Made by a program: the position numbers and the translations under genes. Below, in pieces: positions 33,029 to 42,142 of a stretch of DNA of 63,788 nt. Origin of the DNA: Alphaproteobacteria bacterium (GTDB lineage: Bacteria; Pseudomonadota; Alphaproteobacteria; Rs-D84; CACZYB01). The first letter of the stretch is position 1. Each line of letters starts with the position of its first letter. The stretch is taken from positions 66,264 through 130,051 of the forward strand of contig JAGBBO010000027.1 in assembly GCA_017938435.1 (NCBI GenBank), in the 5' to 3' direction. The notes beneath the pieces were generated by a model, which had not been told where the DNA came from, searched no databases, and worked only from the letters and a program-made list of their open reading frames with translations.

Positions 33029-33883
33029 ATGGATTTAAAAAGTATTATAAAATTAAATAAATACTCTTCTAATGCTGATATTGATGGGTATATAAAAAGT
33101 CTTGATAGATTAAGTTTGTCATTGGATGGAAGTTCTTTGGCAAGTATTACTTCTTTTAAATTTATGTTACTATCAGAACAAAATTTCTTTAAAAATATAG
33201 AATTATTAAAAATAAATAAAATTAACGGTTTTGAAAAAATTGAAATTAAACCATCATATAAATTATACAACATATATAATTATGGAATTGATTTAGAACG
33301 CTATATTTTATCAAAACAAATTTCATTATTAAATTTGAATAAACAAGATGAAAATTCGATAAAATATATCAATGATATTTTTACTCTATCACAACTATAT
33401 TCTTCTGAAAGTTGGGAAAAACATTTTATTGCAACTATTATATCTTCAACTTTACATGATAAGATAAAGGTTTCCGGCAACAAGAATACAATATTGGAAA
33501 CATTCTCTAAAAATGTAAAGTTTTTTGAAGGAGTAAATAAATTATATTTATCAGATAATCAAAAATTCAAAAAAATCTATAATTATATTTCATACATACC
33601 TATAAAAGAATCTTATTTATATATGATAAAAAATGATATCAATGATGTCGATAAATTAAAGATAGTTTCCCAGCAAAATAACTTTAAAAATTTGATGACC
33701 GAAGCATCATATCCATATCTATTTTTAAATTTCAATTCATTTTTTGATAAAGATTTAAAGAAAGAATATTTCCAAAATTTAAACAAAGAAAAATTCGAAA
33801 GAATAAAACAAGAATACGAAAAAACACACTCCAAATACTTACTAATGGAATTATCAAAACTTTCAAAACAAATCACTGAATAA
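33029..33883 (+). CDS. Orphan soluble protein, unknown
   Basis: 284 aa, not recognised. No signal peptide or membrane helix; the sequence is rich in Lys, Asn, Ile and Ser and mostly helical. SD AGGGGA and a TATAAT box at 32993-32998 support real expression. The terminator at 33935 closes it. It follows metK but has its own promoter, so a methionine link is not implied. Confidence 0.7.
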   Translation: MDLKSIIKLNKYSSNADIDGYIKSLDRLSLSLDGSSLASITSFKFMLLSEQNFFKNIELLKINKINGFEKIEIKPSYKLYNIYNYGIDLERYILSKQISLLNLNKQDENSIKYINDIFTLSQLYSSESWEKHFIATIISSTLHDKIKVSGNKNTILETFSKNVKFFEGVNKLYLSDNQKFKKIYNYISYIPIKESYLYMIKNDINDVDKLKIVSQQNNFKNLMTEASYPYLFLNFNSFFDKDLKKEYFQNLNKEKFERIKQEYEKTHSKYLLMELSKLSKQITE

Positions 33884-33934
33884 TATTTTTATTTATATTG
33901 TTCCAAGTGTGATTTTAAATCTTAAACACAAAAA

Positions 33935-33960
33935 AAATCCCTACCAAAAGATAGGGATTT
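33935..33960. terminator. Bidirectional terminator
   Basis: AAATCCCTA (33935-33943) pairs with TAGGGATTT (33952-33960), with A runs on one side and T on the other. It serves the converging genes at 33029 and 33981. Confidence 0.88.
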
Positions 33961-33980
33961 TATAATCAATAAACTATCAA

Positions 33981-35396
33981 CTATTCTCCATCAGATGTAT
34001 CTGTAGTAGATTCCCCACCTTTGGTTGTATCTGTAGTAGATTCACCACCTTCAGTTTTTTCATCTGTAACAGATTCACCACCTTCGGTTGTATCATCTGT
34101 AACAGATTCACCACCTTCAGTTTTTTCATCTGTAGTAGTTGTTGTTTCATTAGCATAAGGAATATCTTCAAGTTCTATTGTAAACTTAACATCAACAAGA
34201 TTACCTCTCAAAGCATTTTCACATTCCTGTGCATTTTTCTTCATCTTGTCAAGTTTACCCCAGTTGAAAATACCACCCATAACACCAGTAGCAGTTCCTG
34301 CAGTTGCAGTTACACCAGCTAAAATATCATTTGCAGATACCACTCCAACTACACCTTTATCTCCTTTTCCGGTAGCAGTCAAAACTGTTGCACCAATTCC
34401 ACTAAGTGTTCCAACACCAGATGTAATAGAAGAAGCAAGAGCTGTACCAAATACTTCTGTCATAGTTGCCTTATCAAACTTTCCTGAACAAGCAGAAAGA
34501 ACTTTATCTGCTTGGATAACAGTTTTATCAACATTTGGATCTTTATCCAAATCTTGAATCTCTGCAACTAAAGTATTTTTGATAATATTCAAATCATTTA
34601 TTCTTTTATCACATTCTGCAACTCTTTTTACTAACTTATCAGCATTAACTGTTGCAGCAATAGATGTTCCTGTAGCAACGCCTGATGCAGCTGCTGCACC
34701 ACCAATAGTTGCAACCCTAACAACTTTATTTGTAGCAATTTCTCTATTATCATCTTCACCTTTAGCAGGTTTGTCACCCTTTTTTATATGATTTTCAACA
34801 ATAGCACCAGCACCAGCAAGACCGGCAATACCACCAGAAACAGTTGCTGTTCCATTCAATGCTTCAATTCTTTCAAGTTCACCTGCAATACCTGAACATT
34901 CAGCAGATACTTCTGTAAGTTGAAGTGCGAACTTTTGTCTTAAATTTTTAATTGTTTCATTTTCATCAGCAGGTGGAGGAGTAAGTGTTGTTTCATCTTT
35001 TACACATGTTGATCCATCAAGTTTATAACCTGTTGCACAAGCAATAGGATTACCATTTGTTGCATCACATGCAATCACATTATCGCCACATGATGTGCAA
35101 CCTGATGATTTAGCTGTTGACCAAGTTCCAGAAGCACATACCAAACATGATGAACTTGCTGCATCAAAATATGTTCCAGCACCACAATCATCAGCTGTTG
35201 CTACTCTTACAGGAACATTTTGGTTTGCACCATCAGAATTTGCATAATCTGATGAATTTTGAACTTTTGTTAATCCTCTCACTGCTAAAACGCGTGATCT
35301 TTTTCTTCCACGTTGTTGTGCATTTGCATCATTTTCACCAAACACCGCAATCGCACAAAGAACGGATAATGTTAAAATACTGATTCTGTTTTTCAT
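33981..35396 (-). CDS. Secreted Cys-rich/Gly-rich surface protein with C-terminal repeats
   Basis: 471 aa. Signal peptide ending near ENDANAQ, basic RGRKRSR tract, then a Cys-rich module (71-131) like those in the gene at 23311 (CGAGTYF...SSC..C, ACDATNG...CATGYKL). The middle (150-400) has four similarly spaced Cys blocks (VSAECSGI 166, RVAECDKR 261, VLSACSGK 302, NAQECENA 391) and Gly/Ala-rich hydrophobic stretches that could enter membranes. The C-terminus is a run of ~13-residue acidic repeats (TEGGESVTDE). The start is clear. It shares the ECSGI domain with the cut gene at 63208. Function unknown; probably on the surface. Confidence 0.82.
   Translation of the reverse strand: MKNRISILTLSVLCAIAVFGENDANAQQRGRKRSRVLAVRGLTKVQNSSDYANSDGANQNVPVRVATADDCGAGTYFDAASSSCLVCASGTWSTAKSSGCTSCGDNVIACDATNGNPIACATGYKLDGSTCVKDETTLTPPPADENETIKNLRQKFALQLTEVSAECSGIAGELERIEALNGTATVSGGIAGLAGAGAIVENHIKKGDKPAKGEDDNREIATNKVVRVATIGGAAAASGVATGTSIAATVNADKLVKRVAECDKRINDLNIIKNTLVAEIQDLDKDPNVDKTVIQADKVLSACSGKFDKATMTEVFGTALASSITSGVGTLSGIGATVLTATGKGDKGVVGVVSANDILAGVTATAGTATGVMGGIFNWGKLDKMKKNAQECENALRGNLVDVKFTIELEDIPYANETTTTTDEKTEGGESVTDDTTEGGESVTDEKTEGGESTTDTTKGGESTTDTSDGE
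33985..34135 (-). repeat. Degenerate tandem repeats at the 3' end of the surface protein gene
   Basis: Units containing GATTCACCACCTTC recur, encoding (E/K)(K/T)TEGGES(V/T)TD. They alternate 36-39 bases and are prone to slippage. Confidence 0.8.
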
Positions 35397-35474
35397 GAAC
35401 TTTCTCCTTTTTTGTATATAGTTTTCACAGTATCGTTGAAACTATCATACCATATTTTTTGACCTCTTGCAAAT

Positions 35475-35502
35475 AAAAAAAAGCCTAAAAAGGCTTTTTT
35501 TG
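35475..35502 (-). terminator. Terminator of secG
   Basis: AAAAAAAAGCCT, loop AAAA, AGGCTTTTTTT (stem core 35482-35486 with 35491-35495). Symmetric, so bidirectional. Confidence 0.85.
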
Positions 35503-35521
35503 TATTTTTTTGGCAATTTTT

Positions 35522-35926
35522 TTATTTTGTTACCGGAGCAGAAGGTTTCTTTTTCAATGCTTCTTGCTTAATTGCCTCTTTTTTAAGTTCTTCTTTCACC
35601 TTATCTTCTGGAATTTTTTTAACAGGCAAAGACTTAACCTCTTTTACCTCAACATTTTCCTTTTGTGCCATAGTTTCAACAAATGATCTTGTACCTTCAC
35701 GACGAGAAACCAAAAATGCAAGCATTATGCAAATAACAAAGAACAATGCACCCAACACATAGGTTGTTTTTGTAATAAGGTTTCCAGCACTTCTTGCAGT
35801 AAAGATTCCGTTTCTTGAACCACTACCACCCATACCAAGAACGCCACCTTCTGATTTTTGAAGAAGTATTATTCCAATAAGTAAAACTACTACTATAATA
35901 TTAAGAACTAAAAGAATATTTATCAT
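35522..35926 (-). CDS. secG: Protein-export membrane protein SecG
   Basis: 134 aa. The first ~80 residues are a typical SecG: two membrane helices (about 3-22 and 53-73) flanking the conserved loop LLQKSEGGVLGMGG. SecG assists SecYE/SecA protein translocation. The charged, Lys/Glu-rich C-terminal tail is longer than in E. coli. SD AAAGGGAA before ATG, own terminator. Confidence 0.93.
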   Translation of the reverse strand: MINILLVLNIIVVVLLIGIILLQKSEGGVLGMGGSGSRNGIFTARSAGNLITKTTYVLGALFFVICIMLAFLVSRREGTRSFVETMAQKENVEVKEVKSLPVKKIPEDKVKEELKKEAIKQEALKKKPSAPVTK

Positions 35927-36072
35927 TTTTTTCCCTTTTGTTTATGAATTAGGAATAATATAAACTAAATAAAAAAGATAATCAAGCAAAAACCTAACAC
36001 CGAAAAATTTCCTTGTATTATGTTTTTATTGATATAAAATACAAAATCGTGAAAAATAAAAAGGAAATTACT

Positions 36073-36444
36073 ATGAAAAAAGCATTACTTTTACCATTAC
36101 TTCTTTGTGCTTGTTCACAATTTGATGTTCTTAGAGAAACAATTAAAAATGAAAATTGTCAAGATTATGTTGCATTCGAAGTTTATCAGGTTGGCTCTGA
36201 TTATGTTCTTGCAAAGGCATGCGACAACACATTATTTGGTAAATGTCATTACACAACTACTGTAAAACTTGCAAAAGAAGCTGGCGAAACATATTTTGAT
36301 TCAAAAATGGTTGAAATCCCTGCTGGAAAATGTGCTGTTCACAGCGGTATTTATGAATACAAAACAGGACTTGGTGAAAAAAGAACTATTCCTGTAGTAA
36401 AATTCGAGGAATCTCGTCTTCCAAACCCTGATTATATAAAATAA
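36073..36444 (+). CDS. Small lipoprotein, unknown
   Basis: 123 aa. The lipoprotein signal is MKKALLLPLLLCAC, with Cys at 12 or 14. The mature part has four further Cys and ends KRTIPVVKFEESR. The frame opens at 36013 but AAAGGAA and the signal place the start at 36073. Not recognised; single-gene unit with its own terminator. Confidence 0.75.
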   Translation: MKKALLLPLLLCACSQFDVLRETIKNENCQDYVAFEVYQVGSDYVLAKACDNTLFGKCHYTTTVKLAKEAGETYFDSKMVEIPAGKCAVHSGIYEYKTGLGEKRTIPVVKFEESRLPNPDYIK

Positions 36445-36461
36445 AAAACTACGAATCAGGG

Positions 36462-36492
36462 AAAAAGGTCAGCCCCTCCGCTGACCTTTTAT
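36462..36492. terminator. Intrinsic terminator, usable on both strands
   Basis: AAAAGGTCAGC (36463-36473) pairs with GCTGACCTTTT (36480-36490), loop CCCTCC. Between converging genes. Confidence 0.9.
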
Positions 36493-36507
36493 TTTTCCCA
36501 AAAATAT

Positions 36508-37404
36508 TTAAGAATTTTCAAACTTTTTATATCTATGATATGAATAACTACAAACCTTTTTCCCAAAAAGATATAATGTTCCACCCTTTGCAGTCCTAGT
36601 TCTATAAATAATTGGAGTATTACCAATACAATAATCCATTTTTACAATAGGACATTCCAAAACCTTAAAACCTTGTTTTCTTTTTGCTTCAATAAAAAAT
36701 GATGTAATAAATTCAGCCGCATAACCAAAAACACGAACTGCTAACTTTTTTGAATTATGTTCATTATTTTCAATATTTGGATTTCCAATTTTCTTTTGAA
36801 GATTAAATAAAATATCAAACATTGTTTCACAATATTCAAAAAACAATTCCTTTTTCATAATGAACATATTTTTAAAATGCATATGTCCATCCTTTTTAAA
36901 TTTTTTATATGCATCAAAAATATCAGGATGATATTTCTTGGAAAGATGGATATAATCTTTATTCATCTGCGGAAACCAAATTCTACCACCGGACTCCGCA
37001 TTAAGACAAACTATATCATTTTTCTTCATTATTTTATCAAGATTTTTGTTTGTATATCCAGCCCATTTTGCCATATCTAATGTAAAAGAACTTTTTCCCA
37101 AAAGATTAAAAAACCTTCTGTAATGAACTAATCCAATATAATCAGGATTACCTAATTTTTTATAATTTTTCCAAGCCCAATATACCGCAGTTAATTCAGA
37201 AAAATCCCTATTAAGATAAGATATATTATCCCCTGTATCATCACCAATCATACTATTCATAAGCCAGGAAAGTTCTTTATCAGAAATCACGCCATCTTTT
37301 GATTTTATTTTTGCGACACTTCTTCCAACATGAATTGGTGTTAAAACTTCATTTTTCAAAAATAAATCTTTTTTATGATAACAAATTAAAACCTTAGTTT
37401 TCAT
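36508..37404 (-). CDS. DUF4422 family glycosyltransferase-like protein
   Basis: 298 aa. Matches the DUF4422 pattern found in capsule and exopolysaccharide clusters: KVLICYHKKDLF, DNISYLNRDFSELTAVYWAWKN, YIGLVHYRRFF and HFKNMFIMKKELF. Such proteins are thought to transfer sugars (glycosyltransferase-like fold); substrate unknown. It lies beside the WaaA and acyltransferase genes but is followed by a terminator and separated by ~150 bases, so it is its own unit. Possibly modifies LPS or surface glycans. Confidence 0.82.
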   Translation of the reverse strand: MKTKVLICYHKKDLFLKNEVLTPIHVGRSVAKIKSKDGVISDKELSWLMNSMIGDDTGDNISYLNRDFSELTAVYWAWKNYKKLGNPDYIGLVHYRRFFNLLGKSSFTLDMAKWAGYTNKNLDKIMKKNDIVCLNAESGGRIWFPQMNKDYIHLSKKYHPDIFDAYKKFKKDGHMHFKNMFIMKKELFFEYCETMFDILFNLQKKIGNPNIENNEHNSKKLAVRVFGYAAEFITSFFIEAKRKQGFKVLECPIVKMDYCIGNTPIIYRTRTAKGGTLYLFGKKVCSYSYHRYKKFENS

Positions 37405-37551
37405 ACATACCCCCTAAAAAATCCTATTAAAAATAAAAGGACCGTTTTTATTTTATCTACAAAAAAATCTCAAAATACGCTACAAGTATTTGAATATTTT
37501 TTGTTTTTTATAACCAAGGTTTTTTGCATACATCTGCTAAAAAAACGGTGG

Positions 37552-38832
37552 TTATATATCAAATTTTTCAAGAACAGGTTTTAATTTTTCCATAACTCTT
37601 GAAAGAACATTTGCTTCTCGCTCTGCAACATAAAATGCACGTGACATATAATCTTTTGCCACATCAGGATTTTCAAAAAATCCCTTTATTTTCGAAGCAA
37701 AATCTTTTTCATCATTTACCATAACAACAGACTTTTCTGATTTAAGCAAATCATATGTTTCCTGAAAATTATGAACATATTTTCCACTTAAAACTACATT
37801 ATGAAGTCTTGCTGGTTCCATAGGATTATGACCGCCCCATTTTATAAGAGATCCACCCACAAATGCCACATCACTAAGGGTATAAAACAAACCCAATTCA
37901 CCCATAGTATTTGCAATATATACATCAACATCTTTTGTTATTTCTTTACCTTCAAAACGAAGTGATGCCTTAAGTCCGTTCGTTTCGACCAATGATTTTA
38001 TTTCCTCACCTCTTGCTGGATGTCTTGGCGCGATAATCATAAGGACATCAGGAAATCTTTGTTTTACAATCATAAATGCACTTAAACACAACTCTTCTTC
38101 ACCAGGATGAGTACTTGATACAACAAACAAATGTCTGTTTCCAATCTGAGAAGAAAGATTTTTAAGTTCTTCTTTATCATAAGAAAGTGGTGGAACAGCA
38201 TACTTTAAATTTCCAACACAAACTGCATTTTCAAATCCCATAACTGAAAGTTTTTTACAATCATCATCTGATTTTCCAAAAGTAAATTCAAATGCACTAG
38301 CCAATGGTTTAATAAATGCCAAATTATTTTGCCATTTTGCAAAAGATCTATCTGAAACACGACCATTCAAAAGAACCAGCGGAATATTATGAGCCTTTGC
38401 ACTTAAAATAAGATTAGGCCAAAAATCGCTATCAACAAAAAATCCCATTGATGGCTTCCAATAATCAAAAAATCTATCGACATAAGCGCGTCTATCAACT
38501 GGCAAAAATTGATGAATTGCATTTTTTCCAGAAAGTTTTTTTGCCATATTCTCAGCAGCAGTAACAGTAGTAGTTGTCACAAGAACGAATATATCTTTAT
38601 TATGTTTAAGTAGTTCATCAATAACTGGAATAATAGAATTACTTTCACCAACACTGGCTGCATTAAACCAAACAATCTTTCCATCTGGGCGTTTTACTGA
38701 TGGAATACCAAAACGCTCTGACCTTCTTATTTTATCCAAAGTTTCCAAACCTTTTATCCTGCGCATAAAAAGCACAGGTCTAACTAATGGTTTAAGAATA
38801 AACATCAACATTTTATAAAAAAACAATTTCAT
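37552..38832 (-). CDS. waaA: 3-deoxy-D-manno-octulosonic acid (Kdo) transferase WaaA
   Basis: 426 aa GT-B enzyme adding Kdo to lipid A precursor on the inner face of the cytoplasmic membrane. One N-terminal anchor; catalytic Glu at 63 in NAASVGE; further blocks DSDFWPNLI, LLNGRVSDRS, VSSTHPGEEE and FVGGSLIKWGGHNPMEPA, all typical. Start preceded by AGGAGTA. Downstream of the acyltransferase gene in the same direction, a common arrangement for alphaproteobacterial lipid A genes. Confidence 0.93.
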   Translation of the reverse strand: MKLFFYKMLMFILKPLVRPVLFMRRIKGLETLDKIRRSERFGIPSVKRPDGKIVWFNAASVGESNSIIPVIDELLKHNKDIFVLVTTTTVTAAENMAKKLSGKNAIHQFLPVDRRAYVDRFFDYWKPSMGFFVDSDFWPNLILSAKAHNIPLVLLNGRVSDRSFAKWQNNLAFIKPLASAFEFTFGKSDDDCKKLSVMGFENAVCVGNLKYAVPPLSYDKEELKNLSSQIGNRHLFVVSSTHPGEEELCLSAFMIVKQRFPDVLMIIAPRHPARGEEIKSLVETNGLKASLRFEGKEITKDVDVYIANTMGELGLFYTLSDVAFVGGSLIKWGGHNPMEPARLHNVVLSGKYVHNFQETYDLLKSEKSVVMVNDEKDFASKIKGFFENPDVAKDYMSRAFYVAEREANVLSRVMEKLKPVLEKFDI

Positions 38833-38900
38833 TTGAATATACTCCTATATTTTTTGATACATTATATTATTTCAATAGGTAAAAAGCAAGTCTATTTAAA

Positions 38901-39644
38901 CTATCTTTTTTTAGTTTTTTCTGGAAGAATTTCTGGCATACCCATTTCCCTATCCAATTTCAAAGTATTTTCGACCATTTTTCTTTCAAAATCAGTCTTT
39001 ATCTTCTCCAAATCAGCATCAGAAATTTTCTTATCCACAAACAAAAAATCGCCAACTTCTATCACTGCCTTGTGAAAAGGTTTTGGTATCACAAGTCTAT
39101 CCCAACTATTAAGGATTTTTGGATTTTTTGCAGAAATACAAACAGGCACAATCGGAGCCCCACTTGCTTTTGCAAACAAAAATGCACTATCACTAACAAA
39201 ATTCATTCTTGGCCCAACTGGTCCATCCGGAGTAAATCCAATAGATATACCCGATTTCAAAAGACGCAAAGATTTCATCACAACCTTGCTTGCTTGCATA
39301 ACATCTTTTGATGAAGAAATAATATTTTTTACCCCTAACATTCCAAACAATTTTCCAATAAGTTGTCCATCACGATGGGTAGAAAAAATTCCATAAATAG
39401 GATGACGACGCATACCTAAATTATCCTTCCAAAACTTGGAAATCAAAATACTCCTTGAATGCCAAAAAACAAGTATTATTGGCTTTCCACTTTTCATATA
39501 TTCTTTTACCTTATCTACACCTCTATATTTAACAAATGTAGTAAAATAAACAAACCTAATAAATGAAATCAAGGTAATAGCCAAAATATTTTGAGATATT
39601 TTTAAATCCAAAGTTCTTCTTGTAAATTCCTTTAATGACATCAT
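38901..39644 (-). CDS. DUF374 lysophospholipid acyltransferase-like protein
   Basis: 247 aa. N-terminal membrane-near segment, then FWHSRS (acyltransferase His), GFTPDGPVGPR and KASGAPIVPV, the DUF374 pattern. Members sit beside waaA/lpxK genes in Alphaproteobacteria and are thought to acylate lipid A or phospholipid. The start overlaps the MscS stop (ATGA at 39641-39644), so translation is coupled. Operon mscS-DUF374-waaA. Confidence 0.85.
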   Translation of the reverse strand: MMSLKEFTRRTLDLKISQNILAITLISFIRFVYFTTFVKYRGVDKVKEYMKSGKPIILVFWHSRSILISKFWKDNLGMRRHPIYGIFSTHRDGQLIGKLFGMLGVKNIISSSKDVMQASKVVMKSLRLLKSGISIGFTPDGPVGPRMNFVSDSAFLFAKASGAPIVPVCISAKNPKILNSWDRLVIPKPFHKAVIEVGDFLFVDKKISDADLEKIKTDFERKMVENTLKLDREMGMPEILPEKTKKR

Positions 39645-40846
39645 AAATCAACCTCACTTACATCATACGAAAAATCATCTTTTGCATCTAATTCTTTCTC
39701 AAATTTAGATGGAAGATCAATAGTTTCCAATTTTTTATCAAATTTTTCAACATAAATAGATGACGAAGGAAACGCAAACCTTGCTCCTGCTTCCTCAACC
39801 ACTTCTTTTATTTTTAAAACAAGTTCTTCTTTAATCCTAAGCCATTCTGCCCAAACATTAGTATTTGTAAAACAATAAATCAAAATATTTATAGAACTAT
39901 CCCCAAAATCATTAAGTTTCACCTGAGCAACAGCCTCTGGTGGTTTCACAAAATCTGGATTTTCATAAATATATTTTTTTATTTCCTTTAAAACATATCT
40001 AAGTTGATTAGCAGATGTTCTATATTCCAAATGCAATTCCCATTCAATTCGTCTATACATACGCGACGAAAAATTTATAACAGCCGCATCAGCCAAAGTA
40101 CTATTCGGAACAAAAACCAAAGTTCTATCAAACTTTCTAACCATAGTAGAACGAAAACCAATATTTTCAATCACACCTTCAATAGGTCTGTTAACATCTT
40201 CCAATTTCACAATATCACCAACACTAAACCTATGTTCTGAAATAATTGCGACACCAGAAATAATATTTTTAAACATATCCTGTGCGCCCAAAGCAACAGC
40301 CATACCTACGATTCCCAAAGAAGCAATCAGTGCGCTAACCCTGACGCCCCAATTTTCAAGGAACATCGAAAGTCCGACTATTACAATCAAAAATTTTGCA
40401 ATTCTAACAACCCAAGTCACAACCACTGTCTTTGTATTATCAAGATGTGTCTTTTTAAACATAAAACCAATAGGATTTACAAAAGAAAATACAAGCCAAG
40501 ATATATTAAAAATATAAAGTGATTTCAAAAAATTTCTTGTGTAATAAACAAACGATGAAGGAATTTTCAAAACTGAAATTGCAAAATAAAACCCAATTAC
40601 AATAGGCATAAAAGCAATAGGTTTTCCAATTTCCCTAATATACTTTTCCTGACCATACGCTATTTTTTTCAATACCAAAAAATTCAAAAGTTTCACAACT
40701 AGAAATGAAAACAAATTTTTTACCAAATATGCAAATAAAAGTATAAGTAATGCCGACAACAATCTTCCAATATCACTTACCTTAAGCCAAAAGTAAAAAT
40801 CTCTTAAATACATACCCAACAAAGTTGAATTTACAAAATATGCCAT
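39641..40846 (-). CDS. MscS-family mechanosensitive channel
   Basis: 401 aa. About five membrane helices before the MscS pore helix (VSALIASLGIVGMAVALGAQDMFKNIISG), then the beta domain (FSVGDIVKLEDVNRPIEGVIENIGFRST). It releases solutes in hypo-osmotic shock. GGAGG sits before the ATG at 40846; an ATG 12 bases upstream would put the SD inside the gene, so 40846 is chosen. The C-terminal tail (~50 residues) is acidic and specific to this lineage. First gene of the operon ending in waaA. Confidence 0.9.
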   Translation of the reverse strand: MAYFVNSTLLGMYLRDFYFWLKVSDIGRLLSALLILLFAYLVKNLFSFLVVKLLNFLVLKKIAYGQEKYIREIGKPIAFMPIVIGFYFAISVLKIPSSFVYYTRNFLKSLYIFNISWLVFSFVNPIGFMFKKTHLDNTKTVVVTWVVRIAKFLIVIVGLSMFLENWGVRVSALIASLGIVGMAVALGAQDMFKNIISGVAIISEHRFSVGDIVKLEDVNRPIEGVIENIGFRSTMVRKFDRTLVFVPNSTLADAAVINFSSRMYRRIEWELHLEYRTSANQLRYVLKEIKKYIYENPDFVKPPEAVAQVKLNDFGDSSINILIYCFTNTNVWAEWLRIKEELVLKIKEVVEEAGARFAFPSSSIYVEKFDKKLETIDLPSKFEKELDAKDDFSYDVSEVDL

Positions 40847-40905
40847 AAATTCCTCCATAAATTACGACATTATTATAACAAAAAAAATAATCAAAATCCA
40901 CAATA

Positions 40906-41286
40906 TTATTTTTTAAGGAATTTATAAAGTCTAAATGGAGTAATAATAGAAAATTTTGAAATACCCAAAATCCTTTTTACCACCTCGACACAAGTAAAAA
41001 TTCCGGACGAAGTAATTTTTGTATTTTCAAACCTTTCTGGGACATAAACCACCCTTATATTTTGCATTTTAAACTGATTTATCATAACATCTATTCCAAT
41101 AGGCAAAAATGATATATCTATTCTATTTGCAATAGGATCAATTACAAAAGTATTGCCATCATCTCCAAAAAACACAAAACAATGTCGAAATCCAGATTTA
41201 AGGAGTTTTAATATTGGAATAGTAGTATCGTCACAAAATCCGACATAAAAACTATGCACAGAATTTACCATTCCTATTTTTTGCAT
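40906..41286 (-). CDS. Small phage-like protein with possible Cys/His/Asp site
   Basis: 126 aa, no firm family. Conserved-looking blocks: GFRHCFVFF (H35), FVIDPIANR (D50), FTCVEVVKRILGI (C99) and TPFRLYKFL. The spaced His, Asp and Cys could form a papain-like site with permuted order (inference). I recall similar short proteins in alphaproteobacterial prophage or GTA-like regions. It overlaps the preceding gene by 13 bases; SD AAAGGA inside that gene. Confidence 0.6.
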   Translation of the reverse strand: MQKIGMVNSVHSFYVGFCDDTTIPILKLLKSGFRHCFVFFGDDGNTFVIDPIANRIDISFLPIGIDVMINQFKMQNIRVVYVPERFENTKITSSGIFTCVEVVKRILGISKFSIITPFRLYKFLKK

Positions 41287-41648
41287 TTTACAATTCCTTT
41301 ATTTATAAGAACTATTTCAATAATACTCATAGCATCATCCCACCAAACACCCTCTTCCTGTTCATCAACTATTCTTGGATCCGGAGCTATTTGCATCCTT
41401 CCATACTTTATAAGAGTTTTAAGATGTCTTTCTTTTATTTTTCTTGCCAAATACAGTTTTGAAACGACTATATAAATATCATCTAAAAAACAAGGCCTTA
41501 TGACCTGACATCTCGAAGTTTTTGTTTTATAACCCGTCCTATTGTCATAACGACAAAACCAAAACCACGCTTCTTCAGCAGACTCGAAAAGTGTCTGATT
41601 CGGATTCTCTTCATAAAAATATTCATCGATTACCCGTTTTGCCTCCAT
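41274..41648 (-). CDS. Small protein, phage-like, unknown
   Basis: 124 aa, no firm family. Blocks ESAEEAWFWFCRY, VIRPCFLDDIYIVVSKLY, LKTLIKYGRM, PDPRIVDEQ. Similar small proteins seem to occur in alphaproteobacterial phage-derived loci (memory, not verified). Very strong SD (AAAAGGAGGGG). First gene of a two-gene unit controlled by the palindrome at 41687, divergent from the HTH gene. Confidence 0.6.
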   Translation of the reverse strand: MEAKRVIDEYFYEENPNQTLFESAEEAWFWFCRYDNRTGYKTKTSRCQVIRPCFLDDIYIVVSKLYLARKIKERHLKTLIKYGRMQIAPDPRIVDEQEEGVWWDDAMSIIEIVLINKGIVKCKK

Positions 41649-41686
41649 TTTCCCCTCCTTTTTTGTCTTTTATTAGGAACAAAAGC

Positions 41687-41699
41687 CGAACATTGTTCG
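41687..41699. promoter_or_regulatory. CGAACA-T-TGTTCG palindromic operator
   Basis: Perfect 6-bp inverted repeat with a one-base centre, about 40 bases upstream of the minus-strand gene at 41648 and 110 bases upstream of the divergent HTH gene. It resembles a phage-repressor or LexA-type operator (half-site GAAC/GTTC). Confidence 0.6.
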
Positions 41700-41746
41700 A
41701 AATTACCATCAAAAAACAAAAAGTCAACAGAAATATATCTTAAAAC

Positions 41747-41775
41747 TTGAAATAATTTAAAAGTTCTAATATAAT
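41747..41775 (+). promoter_or_regulatory. Promoter of the HTH regulator
   Basis: -35 TTGAAA (41747-41752), 17-base spacer, perfect -10 TATAAT (41770-41775). Confidence 0.75.
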
Positions 41776-41809
41776 GAAAGTATGTGGCTTGTAAGAAAGG
41801 AGAATAAAA

Positions 41810-42049
41810 ATGGATACAGAACATTCTAAAATATGGCAAACAATAGATAAAATTGCATATATAAATGGCATCTCTGTTTCTGCTCTCGCTAAAAAAGCAG
41901 GCCTCGATGCTACTGCATTTAACAAAAGTAAAAGATTCTACCCAAGTGGAAAATTCAGATGGCCATCAACTGAAAGTATCTGCAAAGTCATACGTGCAAC
42001 TAATATGACATGGGAACAATTTACAAAATATTTGGAACAATCCGTCTAA
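41810..42049 (+). CDS. HTH regulator lacking a peptidase domain (XRE/S24-like)
   Basis: 79 aa. The blocks KIWQTIDKIAYINGISVSALAKKAGLDATAFNKSKR and RWPSTESICKVIRATNMTWEQF match the N-terminal DNA-binding part of alphaproteobacterial XRE-S24 repressors (LexA/CI-like). The protein stops where the autoproteolytic S24 peptidase should start. It has its own promoter and SD AAAGGAG, so it is probably functional, a stand-alone repressor or antirepressor. It is divergent from two phage-like genes with the palindrome between. Confidence 0.8.
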   Translation: MDTEHSKIWQTIDKIAYINGISVSALAKKAGLDATAFNKSKRFYPSGKFRWPSTESICKVIRATNMTWEQFTKYLEQSV

Positions 42050-42142
42050 AAATAAAAAAAACTATATTTATTTACTAGAAATTATCATAATTTTGTGGTA
42101 TTATATATATAGTTTAATTTTAAAAACCTTAAAGGGGGAGAT

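Noticed and set aside
37512-37553. Terminator at the end of waaA
   Set aside because: An imperfect inverted repeat (AACCA...TGGTT with A/T tracts) exists, but the minus-strand 3' side is not followed by a U run, so it was not called.
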